Shown: positions 1 through 5,261 of the stretch, in pieces
How positions within the stretch are numbered: the first letter of the stretch is position 1
How the letters are laid out: every line of letters starts with the position of its first letter
From: Klebsiella pneumoniae
GTDB taxonomy: Bacteria; Pseudomonadota; Gammaproteobacteria; Ga0077536
Direction of reading: 5' to 3'
Assembly: GCA_945873015.1 (NCBI GenBank)
Contig: CAMCBY010000309.1
Coordinates: forward strand, 1 to 5,261
Length of the DNA stretch: 5,261 bases
Program-made: the position numbers and the translations under genes
Notes under the pieces: model-generated
What the model was told of the DNA's origin: nothing
Databases searched by the model: none
Seen by the model: the letters and a program-made list of their open reading frames with translations, nothing else

Positions 1-486
1 ACCTATACCGAAATCGTGGTCTCGCCGGAAGACGACATCGAGTTGCGCCGTGTAAGGGTCACCAATCGTTCACGCCAGCGCCGCACGGTGGAGCTGACCA
101 GCTACGCCGAGGTGGTGTTGGCGACACCCGCGGCAGACATGGTGCAGCCCGCTTTCGGCAATCTGTTCGTTGAAACCGAAATAGTGGCGCAACGTCAGGC
201 GATTCTGTGCACGCGCAGGCCACGCTCGGAGCAGGAACACAGTCCGTGGATGTTTCACCTCATGTCGGTGCATGGGGGCGAAGTCGGACAAGTGTCCTAC
301 GAGACCGACCGCATGCGTTTCATCGGGCGCGGGCGCTCGTTGGCCACACCGCTGGCCTTGGATGCGGAGGGTGCGCTGTCCGGCAGCGCCGGTTCGGTGC
401 TCGACCCGATCATTGCGATTCGCGTGCGCATCACACTGGAAGCCGAGCAGGCCACCACCATCGACTGGGTGACCGGTGCCAGCGAC
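1..486 (+). repeat. Protein-level repeat, copy A: first GH94-like beta-sandwich module (end only)
   Basis: Residues 1-162 of the glucan synthase resemble residues 520-668 of the same protein. VRVTNRS followed by SYAEVVLA here matches LKLRNSS followed by GYVEWVLG in copy B. FIGRGRSLATP matches FIGRNGSLAAP. The SGSAGSVLDPIIAI stretch matches SGRLGAELDPCGAI. Order and spacing are kept, with an offset of about 506-519 residues. The start of this copy lies to the left of the window. The match is visible in the protein, not as DNA identity, so it reflects an old domain duplication and not a recent tandem repeat. Confidence 0.7.
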
Positions 487-3400
487 AGCCGTGAAACCTG
501 CGTGCAGTTGATTGACAAGTATCATGACCGGCACATGGCCTCGCGGGTGTTTGAACTCGCGGCCACGCATAGCGGTGTGACGCTGCGCCAGATCAACGCG
601 CGCGAAGCGGAAGTGGAAACCTATCGGCGTCTGGCCGGGGCGGTGTTGTTCGCCCATGCCGCGATGCGTGCTGAACCCCATTTGTTGCTGGAGAACCGGC
701 GCGGCCAATCGGGACTGTGGGGCTATGCGATTTCGGGTGATCTGCCGATTGTGCTGTTGAAGATGTCGCGCGGTGAACACATCGAACTCGCGCGCCAGGT
801 CATCCAGTGCCATGCCTATTGGCGCTTGCGTGGTCTGGCGGTCGATCTTGTGATCTGGAACGAGGACCACGTCGGATATCGGCAACTGCTGCAAGACCAG
901 ATCATGGGCCTCATCGTGCATGGCAGCGAGGCCAATGCCATCGACCGTGCAGGCGGCATCTTTGTCCGTTCAGGTGATCAAATCTCGAACGAAGACCGCA
1001 TCCTGCTGCAGGCAGTGGCGCGGGTGGTGGTAAGCGACGAGCGCGGTAGTCTGAGCGACCAATTGCAGCATCATGGTCTGGCCGATAAACGCAGCGCGCA
1101 ACGGCGTGTCCACGACGGCCGTGCGCCGCGTCTCGTGCCGACCCGCAACCACCGTCAAGAATCAGCGCCGCTAGCCGACTCGCCGTCGCAGGGACTGCAG
1201 TTGGCCAATTCTCTTGGCGGCTTCAGTGCCGATGGCCGTGAGTACGTGATAACCACCAGCGCCACGCAGCTCACGCCGGCGCCGTGGGTCAATGTCATTG
1301 CCAATCCGCATTTCGGATCGATCGTAACCGAATCGGGCCCGGCCTATACCTGGAGCGAAAACGCCCACGAGTTTCGCCTGACGCCGTGGAGCAATGACAA
1401 CGTCGGCGCCAGCAGTGGTGAGGCGTTCTATGTGCGCGACGAAGAGAGCGGCCATTACTGGTCGCCGACGCCCTTGCCGGTGCGCGGCGTGATGCCGTAT
1501 CGCACCCGTCACGGTTTCGGCTACAGCGTGTTCGAACATAGCTGTGGCGGTATCCACTCCGAGTTATGGGTGTATGTCGCGCTCGACGAGGCGATCAAGT
1601 TTTCGGTGCTCAAGCTGCGCAACAGCTCGGGCCGCGAGCGACGCCTGACGGCGACCGGTTATGTGGAATGGGTGCTGGGCGATCTGAAGCCCAAGACCGC
1701 CATGCATGTGGTCACCGCCATCGACGCGGCGAGCGGTGCACTGTTCGCACGTAACGGCTACAACAATGAATTCGAAGGCCGCGTGGCGTTCTTCGATGTG
1801 GATGATCTGGCCCGCTCCTTGACGGGCGATCGCACCGAATTTATTGGTCGCAACGGGTCACTGGCCGCGCCCGAGGCGATGCGGCGCACGCGTTTGTCGG
1901 GACGCCTCGGTGCCGAGCTCGACCCCTGCGGCGCGATCCAGGTGCCGTTCACGCTGGCCGATGGCGAAGAGCGCGAGATCATTTTCCGGCTCGGTGCCGG
2001 GCGCGATCTCGACAAGGCCTGTGCGCTGGCGCAGCGCCTGCGTGTACGTGGCTCGGCGCGCGCCGCGCTCGAGCAGGTGCAGCGTTATTGGCGCACCACG
2101 CTCGGCACACTCAAGGTCACCACCCCGGAGCCGTCCTTTGATGTGCTCGCCAATGGTTGGCTGCTGTATCAGACCCAGGCCTGTCGGCTGTGGGCGCGCA
2201 GTGGCTATTACCAGTCGGGCGGTGCATTCGGTTTTCGCGATCAGTTGCAGGATGTGATGGCGCTGGTGCACGCCGCGCCGAAGCTCGTGCGTGAGCATCT
2301 GTTGCGCAGTGCCGCGCGCCAGTTTCCGGAAGGCGACGTACAACACTGGTGGCATCCACCCAGCGGCCGGGGTGTGCGTACCCGTTGCTCGGACGACTAT
2401 CTGTGGCTGCCGCTCGCCACTTGTCGATATGTGCTGGTCAGCGGCGATGAGGCGGTGCTCGATGAGCCCGTGCATTTTCTCGAAGGCCGCCTGCTCGGCG
2501 CCGATGAGGAGTCTTACTACGACCAGCCGGGCCAGTCACTCAGCGCCGTCTCGCTGTACGAGCACTGCGTGTTGGCGCTCAAACACGGTTTGCGTTTCGG
2601 CGCGCGTGGTTTGCCGCTGATGGGGTCCGGCGACTGGAACGACGGCATGAATCTGGTCGGTATCGAAGGGCGTGGTGAAAGTGTGTGGTTGGGCTTTTTC
2701 CTGCACCATGTCCTGACGAATTTTGCCACGCTCGCCGATGGCCACGCCGATGCGGCGTTCGCCGCGCGTTGCCGCAGCGAGGCGGCACAGCTGCGCGAGC
2801 GCCTGGCCGAACATGCGTGGGACGGTGAGTGGTATCTGCGCGCCTGGTTCGACGACGGCACACCGCTCGGTTCGCACCACAGCGCCGAGTGCAGCATCGA
2901 TTCGATTGCGCAGAGCTGGGCAGTTTTATCTGGTGCGGGCAGCGACGAGCGGACTGCCATGGCGATGAATGCGCTCGATCGTGAGCTCGTACGTCGCGAT
3001 ATCGGTATCGTGCAACTGCTGGCGCCGCCGTTCGACAAATCATCACTGAACCCGGGATACATCAAAGGTTATGTGCCCGGTGTGCGTGAGAATGGTGGTC
3101 AATACACCCACGCTGCGGTATGGGCGGCGATGGCATTTGCCGCGCGCGGCGACCATGCACGGGCTTGGGAACTGCTCACGATCATCAATCCCATACACCA
3201 TACCGGCGATGCGCAGGCTTTGGCGGTCTACAAGACCGAGCCCTATGTGCTGGCGGCCGACGTGTATGGCGTTGCGCCTCACAGCGGTCGTGGAGGCTGG
3301 ACCTGGTATACCGGTTCGGCGAGCTGGTTGTATCGGCTGATGGTGGAATCGCTACTCGGCTTTGAAGTGGAAGGCGGGCGGTTGTCTGTGAAAAGCTGTC

Positions 3401-3621
3401 TGCCGCCGAGTTGGGATGCCTACACACTCGACTATCGGTATCGCGAGACGCCGCACCACATTGCGGTGCGGCAGGTCGATGCGCTCGCCGATGAGGCGCC
3501 GTCCGCCGTGATCTACAGCCTCGATGGCCTACGGCAGGAGGGCGAGGGTGTGATGTTGGCGGACGATGGTGCCGCGCATCGGATTGACGTTGTGATCAGC
3601 CGCGCACGGGTCGCGCCCTGA
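1..3621 (+). CDS. ndvB: Cyclic beta-1,2-glucan synthase (NdvB/ChvB/Cgs family), C-terminal part with GH94 phosphorylase domain; 5' end outside window
   Basis: The reading frame is open from base 1 and stops with TGA at 3619-3621, giving 1206 residues (numbered here from base 1). The GTG at 16 is not a credible start: it lies inside a conserved domain, and the preceding residues TYTEI already fit the family. Domains seen: residues 1-165, the end of a GH94-like beta-sandwich (SYAEVVLA at 34, QPAFGNLFVETE at 49, FIGRGRSL at 107); 200-345, a helical segment with GQSGLWGYAISGDLP at 235; about 345-400, a variable linker; 403-690, a second beta-sandwich (WVNVIANPHFG at 429, TWSENAHEFRLTPWSND at 451, FIGRNGSL at 614); 715-1120, the GH94 barrel (GFRDQLQDVMAL ending at 755, EGDVQHWWHPPSGRGVRTR from 777, GDWND at 877-881, ECSIDSIAQSW at 963, GYIKGYVPGVRENGGQYTHA at 1019, NPIHH at 1063, WTWYTGSASW at 1100). 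A small beta domain ends the protein. In this family the membrane GT84 part polymerises and cyclises glucose from UDP-glucose, and the cytosolic GH94 part trims linear beta-1,2-glucan by phosphorolysis to set ring size. Full-length relatives have about 2800 residues, so more than half is missing here. A stand-alone beta-1,2-oligoglucan phosphorylase is a less likely alternative, because the extra N-terminal module fits NdvB better. No key motif looks damaged. Confidence 0.93.
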   Translation, partial: TYTEIVVSPEDDIELRRVRVTNRSRQRRTVELTSYAEVVLATPAADMVQPAFGNLFVETEIVAQRQAILCTRRPRSEQEHSPWMFHLMSVHGGEVGQVSYETDRMRFIGRGRSLATPLALDAEGALSGSAGSVLDPIIAIRVRITLEAEQATTIDWVTGASDSRETCVQLIDKYHDRHMASRVFELAATHSGVTLRQINAREAEVETYRRLAGAVLFAHAAMRAEPHLLLENRRGQSGLWGYAISGDLPIVLLKMSRGEHIELARQVIQCHAYWRLRGLAVDLVIWNEDHVGYRQLLQDQIMGLIVHGSEANAIDRAGGIFVRSGDQISNEDRILLQAVARVVVSDERGSLSDQLQHHGLADKRSAQRRVHDGRAPRLVPTRNHRQESAPLADSPSQGLQLANSLGGFSADGREYVITTSATQLTPAPWVNVIANPHFGSIVTESGPAYTWSENAHEFRLTPWSNDNVGASSGEAFYVRDEESGHYWSPTPLPVRGVMPYRTRHGFGYSVFEHSCGGIHSELWVYVALDEAIKFSVLKLRNSSGRERRLTATGYVEWVLGDLKPKTAMHVVTAIDAASGALFARNGYNNEFEGRVAFFDVDDLARSLTGDRTEFIGRNGSLAAPEAMRRTRLSGRLGAELDPCGAIQVPFTLADGEEREIIFRLGAGRDLDKACALAQRLRVRGSARAALEQVQRYWRTTLGTLKVTTPEPSFDVLANGWLLYQTQACRLWARSGYYQSGGAFGFRDQLQDVMALVHAAPKLVREHLLRSAARQFPEGDVQHWWHPPSGRGVRTRCSDDYLWLPLATCRYVLVSGDEAVLDEPVHFLEGRLLGADEESYYDQPGQSLSAVSLYEHCVLALKHGLRFGARGLPLMGSGDWNDGMNLVGIEGRGESVWLGFFLHHVLTNFATLADGHADAAFAARCRSEAAQLRERLAEHAWDGEWYLRAWFDDGTPLGSHHSAECSIDSIAQSWAVLSGAGSDERTAMAMNALDRELVRRDIGIVQLLAPPFDKSSLNPGYIKGYVPGVRENGGQYTHAAVWAAMAFAARGDHARAWELLTIINPIHHTGDAQALAVYKTEPYVLAADVYGVAPHSGRGGWTWYTGSASWLYRLMVESLLGFEVEGGRLSVKSCLPPSWDAYTLDYRYRETPHHIAVRQVDALADEAPSAVIYSLDGLRQEGEGVMLADDGAAHRIDVVISRARVAP
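1558..2004 (+). repeat. Protein-level repeat, copy B: second GH94 beta-sandwich module, joined to the catalytic barrel
   Basis: This is the part of the second beta-sandwich that aligns with copy A (residues 520-668). The whole domain starts earlier, near residue 403 (NSLGGFSADGREYVIT), and runs through a long conserved block including NVIANPHFG and TWSENAHEFRLTPWSND. Unlike copy A, it leads directly into the complete phosphorylase barrel. In GH94 enzymes of known structure this N-terminal beta-sandwich packs against the barrel and helps form the dimer and active site, so copy B is probably the functional partner of the catalytic domain. Confidence 0.7.
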
Positions 3622-3628
3622 AGCGGTG

Positions 3629-3655
3629 ACGACGGCGCGGCCGCCGCGCCGTCGT
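3629..3655. terminator. Perfect 12-bp GC-rich hairpin between convergent genes, probable bidirectional terminator
   Basis: ACGACGGCGCGG (3629-3640) is the exact reverse complement of CCGCGCCGTCGT (3644-3655), leaving a 3-base loop CCG. It starts 7 bases after the stop codon of the + strand gene and ends 14 bases before the last codon of the - strand gene, which is where a shared terminator would sit. There is no T-tract on either strand, so it is not a textbook intrinsic terminator. It may instead stabilise the 3' ends of the mRNAs or act together with Rho. Confidence 0.7.
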
Positions 3656-3661
3656 ATACAC

Positions 3662-3680
3662 CACCCGCGTCAGGCGGGTG
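3662..3680 (-). terminator. Second, smaller hairpin overlapping the phosphoketolase stop codon
   Basis: CACCCGC (3662-3668) is the exact reverse complement of GCGGGTG (3674-3680), giving a 7-bp stem with a 5-base loop. The phosphoketolase stop codon (TGA on the - strand, 3672-3670) lies inside that loop. It is the first of two successive hairpins met by a transcript of the phosphoketolase gene, the 12-bp one following. A terminator or 3'-end stabilising role is an inference. The stem is short, GC-rich and lacks a T-tract, so chance is possible. Confidence 0.4.
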
Positions 3681-5261
3681 TCCACCGCCAGTCGCGAATG
3701 GCCGGCAGATCCTCGCCATGCAGGCTGATATGCAGCTTGTGTTCTTCCATCGCCGTCCAGTAACGCGCTTTTGCGGTCTCGACTTCAGCGTGCAGCCGCG
3801 GCAGCCGCTGGATGGCGTCCAAGGCCAGTTGATAACGGTCCATGTTGTTCAGCACCACCATGTCGAAGGGCGTGGTGGTAGTGCCTTCTTCTTTGTAGCC
3901 GCGCACATGGATGTTGGAATGATTGCGGCGTCGATAGGTGAGTTTGTGCACCATCGAGGCATAACCGTGAAAGGCGAACACCACCGGTTTGTCGATGGTG
4001 AACAGTTCGTCGAAGTCGCGGTCGTCAAACCCGTCGGGATGTTCGCTTTGCGGTGCCAATGCCATGAGATTGACCACGTTCACTACCCGCACGCGGATGT
4101 CCGGCACATAGCTGCGCAACAGACACACCGCCGCCAGCGTTTCCAGCGTCGGCACATCGCCGGCGCAGGCCATCACCAGTTCCGGGTCGTGATGCGCAGT
4201 GCTCGCCCATGACCAGATGCCGGCGCCCGCCACGCAGTGTTGTACAGCGTCTTCCATCGGCAGCCACTGCCATTCGGGTTGTTTGCCGGCCACGATCAGA
4301 TTGATGCGGTCGCGACTGCGCAGACAGTGATCGGTTACCGACAGCAAGGTATTGGCGTCCGGTGGCAGATAGATACGCACCACCTCGGGACATTTGTTCG
4401 CCACATGATCGATAAAACCCGGGTCCTGATGGGACAGGCCATTCTGATCCTGACGCCAGACATGCGAGGTGAGCAGATAGTTAAGCGAGGCGATGGATTT
4501 GCGCCACGGGATTTTGCGGCAGCTTTTAAGCCACTTGGCGTGCTGGTTAAGCATCGAATCGACGATATGCACGAATGCTTCGTAACAGGAGAAAAGACCG
4601 TGGCGCCCGCTCAAAAGATAACCTTCCAGCCAGCCCTGGCACAGATGTTCGCTCAACACCTCCATGACGCGCCCATCGTGGCTCAAATCGACATCGTCGG
4701 GGTCGCTGTCGGCCATCCAGGTCTTGCCCGACACTTCATAGATGGCCTGCAGACGATTGGACGCGGTTTCATCCGGACCGAACACCCGGAAGTTGGCGCT
4801 GGCGAGATTGAGTTTCATGACATCGCGCAGATAGTCACCTAGCACCCGCGTCGATTCCGCCATCGGGCCGTCCCCGGCGCTTGGCACCGCCACCGCGTAG
4901 TCGCGAAAGTGCGGCAGCACCAGCGGCGTCAGAAGATGGCCACCGTTGCCATGCAAGTTCGATCCCATGCGGCGTTGACCGGTAGGCGCGAGCGCTGCCA
5001 GTTCGTCGCGCAGCTTGCCGGTGTCGTCCAACAGTTCTTCGATGCGATAACTCTTTAACCAGCTCTCCAGCGCGGCGAGATGGTCAGCCCGCGAAAAATC
5101 ATTGATCGGCACCTGGTGCGAACGCCAGCTACCTTCTACCGGCAGACCATCAACGCTGACCGGGCCGGTCCAGCCCTTGGGCGTACGCAGCACGATCATC
5201 GGCCAGCGCGGACGATCGTCGACGGCCATCGCGCCGGGTTGTCGCGCCGCGTGCTGAATCT
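3670..5261 (-). CDS. xfp: Xylulose-5-phosphate/fructose-6-phosphate phosphoketolase, C-terminal two thirds; 5' end outside window
   Basis: This thiamine-diphosphate enzyme of the cytoplasm splits xylulose 5-phosphate (often also fructose 6-phosphate) with phosphate, giving acetyl-phosphate plus glyceraldehyde 3-phosphate or erythrose 4-phosphate. The frame runs from the right edge to TGA at 3672-3670, about 529 residues of a family length near 790-800. The ATG at 5229 is internal: the frame stays open upstream (IQHAARQPGA), and RPRWPMIVLRTPKGWTGP just after it belongs to the middle of the protein. Numbered from that Met, visible family blocks are GSWRSHQVP (33-41; His38 fits the conserved active-site His), GSNLHGNGGHLL (89-100), FRVFGPDETASNRL (147-160), GRHGLFSCYEAF (208-219; Glu217 fits the Glu that activates the cofactor), SHVWRQDQNGLSHQDPGF (255-272) and YLPPDANTLLSVTDHCLRS (287-305). 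The C-terminal domain contains PVVFAFHGY and RGYKEEGTTTTPFDM, and the protein ends in the usual way at IRDWRW plus three residues. The N-terminal diphosphate-binding half is not in the window. All motifs present look intact. Preference for xylulose 5-phosphate or fructose 6-phosphate cannot be judged from this part. Confidence 0.96.
   Translation of the reverse strand, partial: IQHAARQPGAMAVDDRPRWPMIVLRTPKGWTGPVSVDGLPVEGSWRSHQVPINDFSRADHLAALESWLKSYRIEELLDDTGKLRDELAALAPTGQRRMGSNLHGNGGHLLTPLVLPHFRDYAVAVPSAGDGPMAESTRVLGDYLRDVMKLNLASANFRVFGPDETASNRLQAIYEVSGKTWMADSDPDDVDLSHDGRVMEVLSEHLCQGWLEGYLLSGRHGLFSCYEAFVHIVDSMLNQHAKWLKSCRKIPWRKSIASLNYLLTSHVWRQDQNGLSHQDPGFIDHVANKCPEVVRIYLPPDANTLLSVTDHCLRSRDRINLIVAGKQPEWQWLPMEDAVQHCVAGAGIWSWASTAHHDPELVMACAGDVPTLETLAAVCLLRSYVPDIRVRVVNVVNLMALAPQSEHPDGFDDRDFDELFTIDKPVVFAFHGYASMVHKLTYRRRNHSNIHVRGYKEEGTTTTPFDMVVLNNMDRYQLALDAIQRLPRLHAEVETAKARYWTAMEEHKLHISLHGEDLPAIRDWRWTPA

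Noticed and set aside
16..18. GTG as a possible start of the glucan synthase
   Set aside because: The frame is open to base 1, the upstream residues fit the family, and the codon lies inside a conserved domain. The gene simply continues to the left of the window.
70..921. Open frame of 283 codons on the - strand, opposite the glucan synthase
   Set aside because: It is antisense to a clearly conserved domain. The translation is rich in His, Gln and Arg with no recognisable motif, as expected for a shadow frame in GC-rich coding DNA.
1858..2475. Open frame of 205 codons on the - strand inside the glucan synthase
   Set aside because: It lies opposite the second beta-sandwich and the start of the GH94 barrel, has no family features, and is explained by codon bias of the + strand gene.
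2517..3065. Overlapping antisense open frames of 182, 155 and 114 codons opposite the GH94 barrel
   Set aside because: Several frames are open at once, with Arg/Ser/Pro/His-rich translations and no motif. This is the usual effect of high GC on the complement of a real gene.
3654..3659. GTATAC palindrome in the spacer as a possible operator
   Set aside because: It is only six bases, lies between two gene ends and not upstream of a promoter, and is expected by chance.
3718..4842. Two + strand open frames (3718-4212 and 4237-4842) opposite the phosphoketolase
   Set aside because: Both are in the same antisense frame and separated by a stop. Their His/Gln/Val-rich translations match no family I know, while the - strand protein is strongly conserved across the whole stretch.
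5227..5229. ATG as the phosphoketolase start
   Set aside because: The frame stays open to the window edge and the residues after this Met belong to the middle of the protein. A start here would lack the whole N-terminal cofactor-binding half.

Overview
This window looks like ordinary chromosomal DNA from a GC-rich bacterium (roughly 60% GC by eye), most likely a proteobacterium. That guess rests on the pairing of an NdvB/ChvB-type cyclic beta-1,2-glucan synthase with a phosphoketolase, and on the wording of the conserved blocks. The sequence does not allow a genus to be named. Two long genes converge on each other, both are cut by the window edges, and together they fill almost all of it.

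Layout: bases 1-3621 on the + strand encode the C-terminal 1206 residues of a very large NdvB/ChvB/Cgs-type protein. The visible part holds the end of a first GH94-like beta-sandwich module, a degenerate helical segment, a linker, a second beta-sandwich module, a complete GH94 phosphorylase barrel with the DWND motif, and a small C-terminal beta domain. Bases 3622-3669 are a 48-base spacer with a perfect 12-bp GC-rich hairpin. A second, 7-bp hairpin next to it carries the stop codon of the opposite gene in its loop. Bases 3670-5261 on the - strand encode the C-terminal two thirds of a xylulose-5-phosphate/fructose-6-phosphate phosphoketolase, whose N-terminus lies beyond the right edge.

The two genes are convergent, so they do not share an operon and probably share only their terminator region. 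One builds and trims a periplasmic or extracellular osmoregulatory glucan. The other splits sugar phosphates into acetyl-phosphate and a shorter aldose phosphate. Both use inorganic phosphate and central sugar metabolites, but nothing here shows a functional link.

No RNA gene, CRISPR array, insertion sequence, attachment site or origin was seen. No promoter or ribosome binding site can be called because both gene starts lie outside the window. I did not find an undescribed system; the findings are modest structural observations.
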